The notes: generated from the letters alone by a model not told the origin. Positions 44,336 through 55,249 are shown, counted from the stretch's first letter. The stretch: 64,000 nucleotides of DNA from Enoplolaimus lenunculus (GCA_030248215.1 JASANG010001365.1:1-64000), one strand, 5' to 3'. Numbers and translations: made by a program.

Positions 44336-44629
44336 ACATATACTAGTGATAATGACATAAATAATATTTTTTAAAATTTGAACCATTGTCATTTAAATGC
44401 TTAAATTAATAATACTGTATTAAAAACGATAAAGCCCCTCCCTACTTTACAAATTACTAAATTTACATTTATTTTTCTGCTGGCTTCGTTCGCGTGCTTT
44501 GCTATCTTAAATGATTGTTTTAATTCTCAAATTTGCGCAAAGCTTAAACTTACTCTATTGCAGTCCTGCAGACAACAACGTGCCAATAGTGATTGTTTAT
44601 TATTTCAAACATACGCCTATGCTGACAAT

Positions 44630-44760
44630 GGCTAATGTTAGTTTCAAGGGCGTATCTTTAGCAGAAATGTATTTCTAAGCCTAAACTTTAGCGTAAAGTT
44701 ATGGTACTAAAGCTAAGTGTGAGCCTAAGTTTGAAGATTAAACCTAAACCTGACTGAAAC
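44630..44760. mobile_element. HT-C left fragment
   Basis: GCTAATGTTAGTTTCAAGGG then TTTCTAAGCCTAAAC core. Confidence 0.5.
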
Positions 44761-44789
44761 GTCTCTAAATAGTAAGTCGAGTTCCAGCA

Positions 44790-44968
44790 ATAAAATGGCA
44801 GAACAGTATTATAAACAAATTCTTAAGCCTAAAGCCAAAGCGTAAGAATGAGCATATTTCTAAACCGAAAGCCTAAGCCTAAGCCAAGCAAAAAATTAGT
44901 CTAAAGCTCAAGGTTACTCTATTGTTGTCACTCAAAAAACCGTTCCGCCCCTGTTCTTTACATGGGCC
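44790..44968. mobile_element. HT-A MITE, left end eroded
   Basis: GGCAGAACAGTATTATAAAC to CTGTTCTTTACATGGGCC. Confidence 0.75.
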
Positions 44969-45172
44969 GGGCTTATCAGCTCTTAATCACCCCGTTTCCG
45001 CTGAACGGGAGCCAAGGCTAAGGTTTTCAGCCCACGCACAATTTATAGGCAATCACGGTCCGAACGCGTCAGACAACTCTCGATGCCATACCTGACTCAC
45101 ACTGATACACTTTGAGACGTTTATTCTCGTTCAACTTAAGAATTCAATATTAAAAGTCTTAAAATTTAAAAT

Positions 45173-45390
45173 CAGTGTCGGATCCAGAAATTTTTGAAGG
45201 GCAGCGCGGTATATAACGATGAAAAGTTCGCATACGCTGCGATCGAGAAGCCAAACGCAACTTTAGCGCTAAATCTAAATTCATGATTTTAGTTTCGATC
45301 CCTGTGGGTCGGGGCGACTGTAAGATTGACCCCCGCCTGCAAACTTTGAATCTACCTGTGTTTAAATTATTAGCTCCTAGCACACCGGTG
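45173..45390. mobile_element. M16-type element
   Basis: CAGTGTCGGATCCAGAAATT left, then the dispersed GATCGAGAAGCCAAACGCAA sequence; right end not found. Confidence 0.45.
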
Positions 45391-45757
45391 TACATGATAA
45401 ACGGAACGATTATATATAAATAAATTATATATATAGATATATATAAATATATATCTATATATACGTATATCAGAAATGAGCAATAAATGATAAATCACTT
45501 GACTGGTTAAGGTTTCTTGGATAAGCCATTGAGAGGTTTGACACAAGGGTTAAGGTGGTCCCTAAATTACGGGTCAAGTATAAACCGTAGCTTTTGGACA
45601 AAATGAACCAGTAAAAACGTTTATAATTTTTTGTTTAAGGCATAATTAATGTCAATAATTACTGAGTATGCAGCAGTTATTTTACTTGATTTTATGTTGT
45701 TGTTTTTATTTTCTAACGCATTCGTTACTTTTAATTTGATAGTCAGTGTGAAAAATT

Positions 45758-46010
45758 CAACATACGTAAAGATCAGGGACGGAACGTTTTTCTGTGAGAC
45801 TACAATAAAGTAAGCTTAAGCTTTAGACTAAATTGTTGTTTGGCTTAGGCTTACGCTTAGGCTAATAGGAATATGCTCATTCTTACGCTTAGGTTTAGGT
45901 TTAGGCTTAGGCTTAGGAATATGTTCATTCTTACGCTTAGGCTTTGGCACAGCCTTAGGCATAGGAATATGCTTATAATACTGTTCCGCCCAATGTTCTT
46001 TACATTGGCC
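45758..46010. mobile_element. HT-A MITE
   Basis: CATACGTAAAGATCAGGGAC left; TGTTCTTTACATTGGCC right; two ATATGCTCATTCTTACGC units in the core. Confidence 0.85.
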
Positions 46011-46419
46011 AAATATTCAAAAAACTGCTTCTACAGACGTGCGTATTTTACAGAAAGCTGTTTGGAATGCAATGTGAACGGCAACGAAACGTAAAAGTTA
46101 CGTTGTTTCAAAAAATGAAGTATGATTTTTCATCCCACAGTTATATAACATCATCGCAAGAAAATTTCAAATTTCAGTATCACAGCTAAGACAAAATGAT
46201 TTCAGTGCTAAAAGCAAAGGTTTTGCCAACCTTCTCGAACCAAAAGCGTTTAAGCTGAGGCTCAAGCTTAGATTTAGGCTTAGGTTTCTCGCATAGGCTT
46301 GCCAAAGCCTAAGCCAAAACGTTCGCCTAAAAGCCTAAACCTAAGCCTGTAAGCGGGTGAGAAAGCGTACAAACGCTAAAAACTGTATTTGATTGAACAT
46401 AATTGCAATATCAAAACAG

Positions 46420-46828
46420 CAGGGTGCAACCAGAGGTCTGGCCTCAGGCTTTGGCTGCGGCAGGAAACCGACCTCCGGCTCCGGTTCCGGTAGAATTTCT
46501 GCCGGAGGTTCCGGCAATTTTGGTAGCGAAATTGTGCTAAATCATACAATATTTGTTTGTTTTGTGCAGTTTCAGCTTTTGGTACAATTATGATGAACAA
46601 ATTAGCGAGATTTTGTAAAAAACAAGCGTGAAACCAAAAGATTAAACATCACCTTACAGATAATTGCTAAAATTAGCGAACAAAACATCATTTTAAGTAG
46701 TTAATTTCACCTCACTTCCTTCTCAGACTGTGGCAAGTTTATTGACCTCCGGTTCCGGCTGTGGCAAGTTTTGTTGAGCTCCGGCTCCGGCTCCGCCTCC
46801 TGTATTTTTCACCTCCGGCTGCACCCTG
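46420..46828. mobile_element. hAT-like MITE adjoining the GST stop
   Basis: CAGGGTGCAACCAGAGGTC left; CACCTCCGGCTGCACCCTG right; flanks CAAAACAG and CAACACAG (7/8). Confidence 0.9.
46738..46743 (-). terminator. Candidate poly(A) signal for the GST gene, inside a MITE
   Basis: AATAAA on the minus strand about 98 bp past the GST stop, within the hAT-like MITE 46420-46828. Confidence 0.4.
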
Positions 46829-46840
46829 CAACACAGTAAT

Positions 46841-47041
46841 CTACACCTCGTCTTCAATCAGAGGGAAATTTTTTCCAAGCGTTGAACGGGATTTGGTCTG
46901 TTCGTAAAACTTGGCAACTGCTGGCAGAACTTTCATCGTTTCAAAGTATCGCTTGATTGCAGGCAAAGTCGTAAAGTTTGTGTTCAGCTTTTTGTGAACG
47001 AGATAAAGTCGTGCTAGAAGCCAAAAATCGGCCCATGTTGG
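46841..47041 (-). CDS. GST exon 5
   Basis: Acceptor CGTTTCAG. Starts PTWADFWLLARLYLVHKKL and ends NFPLIEDEV with TAG. A hAT-like MITE starts 12 bp beyond the stop. Confidence 0.94.
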   Translation of the reverse strand, partial: PTWADFWLLARLYLVHKKLNTNFTTLPAIKRYFETMKVLPAVAKFYEQTKSRSTLGKNFPLIEDEV

Positions 47042-50000
47042 CTGAAACGACAACTAAATCTGATTACCGGGCACAGGCTCGTACTCTGTAAAAACTTAAA
47101 CTTAAATTATAGCTTAACTAAACTTGAATATCAGGTTAAGTAAAACTTAAATGGCTGGACGGACTAACTAAATTAGAATTTTACGTTTTACTTAAAATAA
47201 CTTTTAAGTTTTACTTAAAATAACAGGTTTTTAAGTTTAACACGAATTGAAGTAAAGTTTTTTTTAGTTTAAGTAACAAGTGCAGCCGTGTATCTACTAG
47301 TTTATTAAGTTTAGCTTAAACTGAAAATAAATAAGATTTTAATTGACTTTAAGCGTAAACCTACCAGTTAGTTTAGTTAATCCAGAATGTTAGTTTAATA
47401 CTGGTGGATTCGCTTAAGCTTAAATCAAATTAGTTTAAGCTTTTACAGAGTAGCCAGTTCCCATTGCTGGCAGGGCTAAACATTTTTCAGAAATGGCATA
47501 CAAGGGTTTTTGTTCACTTACACGCAAGGTTGAAAAATTTTCTGGGATGCAAGATTTTTCCATGGGGTCTTGAACCTTCCCTCATGTCCCACTTGGCTAC
47601 GGACCTGTACGGGGGGTGAGAGGCTAAGCGTTTAAAATTAAACTGGAAAGTCAGCACAAATAGTCTATATTAAGGTGATCAATGCTATGTTTTAAAATTA
47701 CAGGTCAACACTTTGGGCGGTTGCTAGTTTGCAAAATGTTTAATATTTAATTTTACTGTTTTAAAAAATTCACTTATTGCTATATTTTAGGCATTTACAG
47801 AAAACAACTGTAAAAGTGTACAGTATCCATTAATTTGCAGCTGCAAAAACTTGCACGCGTGAATTGGGCTTTATACTTCCTTATGTCTACACATTGTATA
47901 CTAAATATTGTCAAAAAATAAATTATGCATCTAAAAACAAATACTGTCTTAAATTTAACACAGATATGTGTCAAAAAACCTTCAGCGATTTGAAGTTTTA
48001 AGAACAACAATTTTTAGTAAAAAATTTTAAACAGCAAAAACTGTATTATCCAATGGAACAAGGGATTTTGTGCGCTTTCTCCATATTTATACTTAGGCTT
48101 TCGGAAAGGGATTGATTAGGCATTAAACATTTGCCTAAGCCTAAGTTTTAACCTTAAATTTAGTAAAACTGTAATACATACAATGATTAGTGACGAAAGC
48201 TAAAAATGCTATATTGCCAAATCAATTAAAATAGGTTTTATGACCGAAAGGTACGTAACTGTGGAAAAAAAGTGCCAAAGACTTACCGCTTTATATGTCG
48301 AACAAACGAATCCGGATTCAGATTTAGCGAAATGTGCTTCAATATCCTTTAACAATACAGGTAGATCGGTGCGTAGTTTTTTCAATATTTCAACCTATAA
48401 AAAATAAATTACTAAAATTATTACAATAATATAATTAAAGTCGGTTTAATTCATTTTGGCAAAAACAAAATCTTTTAACTATTACCGGCTAAGAGCCGCT
48501 TAGGAGCTGCAAGATTCAAGTTTTTTTAATAAGTAAGTTTGACCTATGTAGCGAACACAGCCGTAAACGTAGTATAAGCATATTCTTAAACCTAAGCCTA
48601 AAAATAAGCGTAAGAATGAGCTTATTACCTTAGACTACCCGTATTCTCAAATGTGTGTAGCAACTATAACCAGTTAATGATAGGTTTTCAAACTCACGAA
48701 GTCGTGCAATTGCGGATATTAAAATTGGCACAAACGGTCAGCGAATCGGCCAATATATACAAAAGGGCCGTATCAGTATTAGCGTATTCCTAAGCATAAA
48801 CTACGCCTAAACCTTAGCCTACACAACAAATTAGTCTAAAGTTTAAGCTTACTCTATAGCAGTGCCCCCTAAGCGTAAACTTTTGCCCAAAGCCAAAGTC
48901 TTTACGTAACAATAAGCCTTAGTTTGAGACTTAGCGGATCCACAGGGGGCGCGCCCCACCAACAGAAATACCTTACAATCTTTTACAATTTTTCCCACAG
49001 AATTTTTTGTCATATTTGTTTCCGCCTTTTCCAAACCCTAAGCTTAAGCTTATGCCTAAGGCGATGCAAAAATTAGTCAAGCAAGCTTATTCTATTGCAA
49101 TCTCGTAGAAAAACGTTCCGCCGCTTGCGGGATTCACGCTGTAACCGGGGCAGGCGGGTCACGGTTTGTCCCTTGTTGATTCGACATCAACGTTAAAATT
49201 CTCAGGCAGTCATATCGGGTCAACAGACTTAAATCGAATGTTATAAGACACAAACCTGCAAACCATCGCTCTCACATGTTCTATATGTACAAGTGTCAGT
49301 ATGTTACCTGATACTGAGAAATATTTATGCGAATATCATGATATTCCAAAGTTACAATGAATATCACGTTATTCAGTGGGACAGTGCATTCTTCGCGTGC
49401 TTATAAATGAATATAAAGTCGGGTAACAGTGGCACAAATGTACCTTGAAACAACGAAAACACGACGGAAAGTTCATTTCCGACTCAAAATTGCTCAGAAA
49501 TACAGCGTTATGATTCAAAAATTCAAATTTCAAATTTTAGTATATGATATTCAACAGGACAACGTGTGTATGTTACAGCAAGCATGCAAACTTTTGAAAA
49601 TATATCATTTGATATTCATACACCACTCGAATATTATATGAAATTGAAGAACAAAAGTTGATTTACAAATGATAATAGCAGACAAATACGAATTGTTGAA
49701 TACGATATAGGGACCATGCATAACCTCTTCTCACACTGAGTTGCCTATAGGCAGCTCAGCGCAGTGCATGTACGTTAAATAATATATTGCACCGTGTTTA
49801 ACAATTACAACACGTATACATAGTACTAAATCACCACAAGACGTGGCAGCCCCCTCGGGCTCGAGCGTCAAACTCCTATTGCTGAGTGGTGATGGTATAC
49901 GCCTCCCACTCCAGTCACTGGAGTTCGAATCCTAGCATAAAAGTAGGTCTCAGGGGAAATAAAAAATATTCATGTGAGAAAGGGTTAAGCAGACAAAATG

Positions 50001-53000
50001 TTAGCCAATAGTCTAATAGAGGCAAATCGTGACCCAAGCTTCCTTGGTTATCACGTGAAAACCGATTGATTTTTACATCGACCTTAATGACTAACTCGTT
50101 TTAGTGTCAGATATTTTTACTATTCGTTTACTTCCTGGTTTAAATATGACACAAATGACGTCATTTGATTTACAATTTCTGCATCATCCTTTGGTTTATA
50201 ATGTTTATAAACTTTGAGTCGATCCAATCGTTCAAGCACCGCATCAACCGTCGAATCGATGTGAGCGTTTTCAATGCTGGTCGATGGGCATAAACCTGAA
50301 ATTCAATACAAAGTCAAACCCGTGGCCAGAGAGAGGCCAGGGAGACTGACCAGTCCTGAAAATTGTTTGCCAAAATTGGCTCTTAGTAAGAATCAGGGGC
50401 GGAACGTTTTTCTACGGGACTGCAATACAGTTTAAACTTTAAGCTAATTTTTTTCTTAGGCATTGGCTTAGGCTTAGGCTTAGGCGTAGTATGCTAATGC
50501 TACTGTTACAGCACTGGTACATACATTGGAGCAAAAATTTTACAGCGTCCGTATTAAGTCATGGAAATACATCTATGCCCATCTTGAAAAATGTTTAGCC
50601 GATCTAGGATGTTAAGTAGGCTACAAGCCTGAATGACGTTTGGACCAATGTATAGAACAGGGCCGGAACAGTAGTATATAAGCATATTCCTAAGTCTTAG
50701 CCTAAACCTAAGCCTAAGCGTAAGAATGAGGCTATACCTATAAAGCCCAAGCCTAAGCCTAAGTGCAAACGAAAAAATTATTCTAAAGCTTAAGCTTACT
50801 CTATTACAGTCCCGCCGGAAAACATTCCGGTCCTGTTCTATACATAGGCCGACGTTTGCAACCAGCATTAATACTCCTAAACTGTTTGTACCACATGTAA
50901 TTTTGAGGTTGACTCTGCATTGGTAGAGCGATATTAATTCCTAAAATACTGAGTACAAGAATATAAGCGTAATTATCGAATCGTAATACTACTGGATTAA
51001 AATTTGACGTTAGGTTTAATTTGTATTAGGGCCGGATTAGGGTATTTGGAAGCCCGGGGTCCATATGACTAGCGGTCGTTTCGTTTGCCGCCAGGAGTAG
51101 GTAACATTACGGCCGAGGAAGATTTCTAGATTTACACTCAAAGAAGTCACCTATGATTTCACCGAAATCAAATTCTCGCAGACTAACTTAACTCGGCTCA
51201 CAGAATGAGTCCAGGTTAAAATATTGCATATTTGGTAACGCCGAAGTGGTCCATGTATAGAACTGGGCCGGAACAGTCCTATAAGCATATTCCTAAGCCT
51301 AAGCCTAAGCGTATGGATGAGCCTATTCCTAAGCCTAAGCATAAGCCTAAGCCTAAGCCTAAGCAAAAAATTAGTCTAAAGCTTAAACTGACTCTATCAT
51401 AGCCTCTCAGGAAAACGATCCGGCCCTGTTCTATAAATGGGCCGCCGAAGTTATACCAGTGGAACAGATAAAGTGAAACTAGCGAAACAGGCATACAAAA
51501 TATGCAATATTTTAAACGGCAATTCCTGACAGCCGATGTCTTAAATTTTGAATTTCACCAGGACGAGTATAATATTTTAATGTTATAAATTTCAAATACG
51601 TTTGTGCGTTGCTTAACCCTTTCTCACATGAATATTTTCTATTTCCCCTGAGACCTACTTTTATGCTAGGATTCGAACTCCAGTGACTGGAGTGGGAGGC
51701 GTATACCATCACCACTCAGCTATAGGAGCTTGACGCTCGAGCCCGAGGGGGCTCTCACGTCTTGTGGCGATTTAGTACTATGTGCACGTGTTGCAATTGT
51801 TAAACGCGGTGCGATATATATTATTTACCGTATATACACTGCGCTGAGTTGCCTATAGGCAACTCAATGTGAGAAAGAGTTTAAAGAATGACGCTTACAA
51901 ATTGTTTGTTTGCCATTTTATGGTTTATTTACCTAATTCATGACCCAAAAATCTGGCAATCGCAACAGTTTCGTGAATTCTGACGCCGTCAACTTCAAGT
52001 ATTGGCAAATGACCAAATTTTGTATCTGAAAATTCATAAAACCTAAAAGATATAAAACGTCACTGTAAATTTCGGTGAGTTGATTTTATCTCAGAGTGAG
52101 TTGAATGCGTTCAGAGTACGCGCTTAGAATTAGGTCTTTCATAACTCAGAATTTTGAGAATTTTCAGTGTAGCGGATTAAAAGGGGAATGGGAGGGGCGT
52201 ACGCCCCCCTGTTATAATTTTTTGTGATAAAATGATAAGGTCCAATGCAGTATATTAAATAGTCTTGTGAGTATTTTCTGGTTCACAGGACACGAACGCT
52301 TTATTTGAATTCTTTACCAATATTTTCGTTACAGTATATTCAAGCCTAGCAAAGAGAGTAGCAGGTTCAAACCTATTCCTGAATGTATGTTGAGGCAAAA
52401 ATTATGTAAATTAACTGGCGTTTGTACACGTTCCCCACGTTTCATTTGAACGATTAGGCAAAAGCTTAGCCAATTAGGTTTAGGCAAACAAGCAATCCTT
52501 ATCCTATAAACCTAAGCCTATTAAGCCTAATCGTAACGTGTAGAAAAAATGCACAAAGCTAAGAATGATCACTGTAAATTCCAGTGAGTTGATTTTAACT
52601 TAAAATGAGTTAAATCCACTCAGAGGTCTAAGCTCTGAATTACGTCGTTTAGAACTCAGAAATCTGAATTGTTTGAACTCAATCTGAGTTAATTAATCAA
52701 CTAACCCAGAACTCAGAGTCAGATAATTATTTCTGTTATTAACTCAGAAATAACCAAAAATAGCCAATTCTCTCTGTGAGTTAATTAATGAACTCACTGG
52801 TATTTACAATGTAATCATGTAAACTATTTGGGTGCATCAATAACAGAGAACGCGAGGTCCAACCAGAGTCAATGTTACCAGCCACGGGGGGTCTGGAGTG
52901 CTTAATTATTTTCCTCAGAATTTTGAAAACCTAAAGATTGAAACAACCGCATAAACCATTTTATAGTTTGAAGTTCAACTTTAAACATTCTGTTTTCTTG

Positions 53001-53873
53001 ACCAATTTTTGAATGACAAAAATGTACCAGCGCGTGTTGCGTTATTAGCCTGCCCAGGGTATCATATCAAATTTGATACTTTTTAAAATGTCCGATGAGT
53101 TGATTAATCAAATCAGAGAGAGAATTAGTTATTTGTGGTTATTTTTGAGTCAATAATAGAAAACATCAACTCGCTTTGAGTTGAACTAATTCTGGATGAG
53201 TTGATTAACTCAGAATGATTTACAGTTTACGAGCATCAGTGGCTGATACAGAAAATTCCATAACGGGAGGATGCTTTTTGCGTTCCAAAGTTTTACAAAT
53301 TTAAAGTTCGTTTTTAGCAAATTTTTCCATATTTTAAGATTGACCAATTGTGCTAAAGAAGCAAAAATTTTAGAATTTTTATTATAATCTAACCAAAAAT
53401 TTTCCACATATTTGGCTGGAAAATACATTGTAAGCTTGACCCATCAGGGGCGGAACGTTTTCCTGTGGGACTGCAATAAAGCTTAAAGCTTTAGACTATT
53501 TTTGTTTCACTTCGGCTTGGGCTTAGACTTACGCATGGTAATATGATCATTCTACGCTGAGGCTTAGGCTTAGGCTTAGGAATATGCTTATAATACTGTT
53601 CGGCCCCTGTTCTTTACATTGGCCCTACTTCAAATCAACTTGTGTCGCTGATTTTGCAGCAAACCAGGGTCGGTGTGGCTGACTGTGAGAGATACAATAT
53701 CCGTTTCACCTGGATCGACAACTGATTGACTAGAACTTACTTAACTTCATACTGGTCCAAGTTGGTGGATCCACAATGACGTCATCATATTTTACCCCAG
53801 TATACTCGAATATGAGCCTTATAGCATCACCGTAGCCTCGGTAGTCAAAATATATTAATTTATAAGTTACCAT
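46841..53873 (-). CDS. Sigma-class glutathione S-transferase / prostaglandin D synthase-like, gene-level entry
   Basis: Minus-strand exons 53873-53741, 52025-51933, 50295-50132, 48394-48287, 47041-46841 join exactly to 232 residues. Cytosolic GSTs conjugate glutathione to electrophiles; sigma members also isomerise prostaglandin H2 in some animals. The N-terminal thioredoxin fold begins MVTYKLIYFDYRG with the catalytic tyrosine at residue 8, the cis-proline motif GHLPILEVDG (P52), and ETVAIARFL, where most sigma enzymes have QSLAIARYL. The C-terminal helical domain has the N-capping box TWAD (168-171). It is about 30 residues longer than typical members (about 200), mostly at the C-terminal tail. 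All introns contain MITEs. Prostaglandin synthase activity cannot be told from sequence. Confidence 0.94.
47081..47453. mobile_element. M8 palindromic MITE
   Basis: GTACTCTGTAAAAACTTAAA left; AGCTTTTACAGAGTAG right; close relative of 43253-43602. In the last GST intron. Confidence 0.85.
47451..47608. mobile_element. M6 MITE
   Basis: TAGCCAGTTCCCATTGCTGG left; ACTTGGCTACGGACCTG right; abuts M8. Confidence 0.7.
47832..47873. mobile_element. M4 right-end fragment
   Basis: TTTGCAGCTGCAAAAACTTG then CACGCGTGAATTGGGCTTT. Confidence 0.7.
48287..48394 (-). CDS. GST exon 4
   Basis: Acceptor TTTTATAG, donor GTAAGT. 36 codons from VEILKKLRTDLPVLLKDIE to STYKA, phase 0 at both ends. Confidence 0.92.
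48540..48635. mobile_element. HT-B left fragment
   Basis: GACCTATGTAGCGAACACAG then CCTAAGCC core. Confidence 0.55.
48636..48740. mobile_element. M5 left half
   Basis: CCCGTATTCTCAAATGTGTG and AGCAACTATAACCAGTTAAT; cut off by the following HT element. Confidence 0.65.
48748..49126. mobile_element. HT-B/A composite, interrupted by M9
   Basis: GGCCAATATATACAAAAGGG start; TTACTCTATAGCAGTG arm and, later, CGTAGAAAAACGTTCCGCCG, where M9 begins. Confidence 0.6.
49127..50062. mobile_element. M9 element with nested PB element
   Basis: GCGGGATTCACGCTGTAACC left; TGGTTATCACGTGAAAACC right (eroded). Shares ATCATATGAT-type motifs with 21605-22280 in reverse order. Confidence 0.8.
49724..49988 (+). mobile_element. 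PB element 3, nested in an M9 element
   Basis: Runs from CCTCTTCTCACACTGAG to CATGTGAGAAAGGG followed by TTAA (TAA on the left). Flanking M9 sequence is continuous when compared with the M9 copy at 21605-22280. Confidence 0.8.
50132..50295 (-). CDS. GST exon 3
   Basis: Acceptor AATTTCAG, donor GAA|GTAAAC. Begins GLCPSTSIENAHIDSTVDAV, the start of the helical domain. Phase 1 to 0. Confidence 0.92.
50378..50530. mobile_element. HT-A MITE
   Basis: GGCTCTTAGTAAGAATCAGG left; CACTGGTACATACATTGG right. Confidence 0.7.
50642..50850. mobile_element. HT-B MITE
   Basis: GGACCAATGTATAGAACAGG left; CTGTTCTATACATAGGCC right. Confidence 0.85.
51248..51443. mobile_element. HT-B MITE with perfect 8-bp target duplication
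   Basis: GCCGAAGT at 51240-51247 and 51444-51451. Ends GGTCCATGTATAGAACTGGG and CTGTTCTATAAATGGGCC. Confidence 0.93.
51613..51884 (-). mobile_element. PB element 4, complete, TTAA on both sides
   Basis: 264 bp between two TTAA sites; inverted ends CCCTTTCTCACATGAA and, reversed, CTCTTTCTCACATTGA. Minus strand holds an A box TAGCTGAGTGG and a B box GTTCGAATCC about 35 bp apart. CCC ends plus TTAA suggest piggyBac kinship. Confidence 0.85.
51933..52025 (-). CDS. GST exon 2
   Basis: Acceptor ATTTTCAG, donor G|GTAAAT. Encodes TKFGHLPILEVDGVRIHETV and AIARFLGHEL: cis-Pro loop and glutathione-binding helix. Confidence 0.95.
   Translation of the reverse strand: MQNLVICQYLKLTASEFTKLLRLPDFWVMN
52061..52169. 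mobile_element. M2 MITE, internally deleted
   Basis: CACTGTAAATTTCGGTGAGT to GAATTTTCAGTG; 109 bp. Begins 35 bp upstream of GST exon 2 acceptor. Confidence 0.75.
52570..52811. mobile_element. M2 palindromic MITE
   Basis: CACTGTAAATTCCAGTGAGT to GGTATTTACAATG. Confidence 0.82.
53080..53228. mobile_element. M2 MITE, eroded
   Basis: GATGAGTTGATTAATCAAAT to CAGAATGATTTACAG. Confidence 0.55.
53438..53624. mobile_element. HT-A MITE
   Basis: ACCCATCAGGGGCGGAACG left (part lost), TGTTCTTTACATTGGCC right. In GST intron 1. Confidence 0.8.
53741..53873 (-). CDS. GST exon 1
   Basis: ATG at 53873, donor GTAAGT below 53741, 44 codons plus one base. Catalytic Tyr8 in KLIYFDYRG. A palindromic TGACGTCA lies within the coding sequence. 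Confidence 0.93.
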
Positions 53874-53988
53874 TTTTAGGCTCTGTTAGCCTAGGCTCCA
53901 AATGCATATCCAGTATTTCAATTCATGAGTGAATCATCTTACGTAAAAGACAATTGTTGACATTTGAGACGGGGATATTAAACGTTAT

Positions 53989-54148
53989 GGCCCGTGTAAA
54001 GATCAGGGGCGGAACGTTTATCTGTGCGACTGTAACAGAGCATACTTAAGCTTTAGACTATTTTTTTTGCTTGGCTTAGGCTTGGGCTTAGACTTAGGCT
54101 GGGGAATAAGCTTATAATACTGTTCCGTCCCTGTTCATTACATTGGCC
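53989..54148. mobile_element. HT-A MITE with perfect 8-bp target duplication
   Basis: AACGTTAT at 53981-53988 and 54149-54156. Ends GGCCCGTGTAAAGATCAGGG and CTGTTCATTACATTGGCC. Confidence 0.93.
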
Positions 54149-54427
54149 AACGTTATTTTAAGGTCTGCTAAAGGTGCTTTTTTGTTGTCACTCCAGAAAT
54201 ATTGGCTGGATATATCCCCTGTATCCTTGTTGTTGTATAGAGTATACACCAATGCCTGTTACAGGCACAATCAGCCCATGTTAGAGGTTCCTTGAACATT
54301 TCAGGGTGCAGTGCCGTACCCGCGGGGTCATTGTCTTTCTAAACTTTAAGATCACACCCCCCCCTTGTTATAATCTGTTTGTGATCTTAGCAAAAAAGTG
54401 AAAAACTCTCCAAACCTGCTATACTTC

Positions 54428-54571
54428 GGTCCATGTTACTTTAAGGGGCGTCCAGGTTTCTGGTGGATCTATAAAAGAGTGACTTTATTTTGTAGATTAC
54501 ATTTTTGTGCTTAGGCTTAGGCTTAGGAATACGCTTAATCTACTGTTTCGTCCCTAAAAGTAACATTGACC
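54428..54571. mobile_element. HT-C MITE with 8-bp target duplication
   Basis: TATACTTC / GATACTTC (7/8). Ends GGTCCATGTTACTTTAAGGG and CTAAAAGTAACATTGACC. Confidence 0.9.
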
Positions 54572-54793
54572 GATACTTCAATTCATGTTAACTATAATGA
54601 CCTGTGTTTACTAAACCTAAGTCTACAAGAGCAAATCTAAGCCTGAGCCTAAACATAAATCGAAGCCTAAGCCTAAGCGTAAGCGTTTCAGCCGCTAAGT
54701 CCCGAAATCTTCCGGTCTGCCAGGGTGCAGGGTCTTATAATATTGACCGATACGTCAAATATTTAAAAATATTGATCTCATTTTTACAATGTA

Positions 54794-55042
54794 CACTGTA
54801 AATTCCAATGAGTTAATTAATCAACTCAAACGGAAAGTTAATTATTCCTGAGTTATATATACTTTAATTCACTTTGAGTGGAGTTGATTATCACTCTGAG
54901 TTGAGTTTATTCCGGGAGAGTTGACTAAATACATCAGAATGAGTTGAATCAACTCAGAATTCTGCGTTCTGATAGTCCTAACTGTCAGACTGAGCGATTC
55001 AACTCATTCTGAGTTAAAATCAACTCACTGGAATTTACAGTG
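54794..55042. mobile_element. M2 palindromic MITE, complete, TA flanks
   Basis: CACTGTAAATTCCAATGAGT to ACTGGAATTTACAGTG, TA on both sides. Confidence 0.92.
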
Positions 55043-55249
55043 TACCGTATACGACTTGCTTCAAATTGCTATATTGCAAAACTAGAAAATACGTTTCTAA
55101 CGCAAAAAAATTGTTTTGTGATAAACGTGCAAATCAGCAGTTTTTTGCGATAACACAAAATAGCTATAAACTGCGTATGCCGGCATTTATGGCACCTGTA
55201 AACATTCGCCAAATTTTAGCTTTAACGCTTAGGCTTTGGCAATGCTGCC

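Noticed and set aside
44102-44392. Poly-Asn and poly-Ile/Leu frames
   Set aside because: (AAT)n microsatellite.
51660-51760. Functional tRNA gene
   Set aside because: A and B boxes are good, but the T-arm stem mispairs, no acceptor stem forms, and the same sequence recurs within PB elements.
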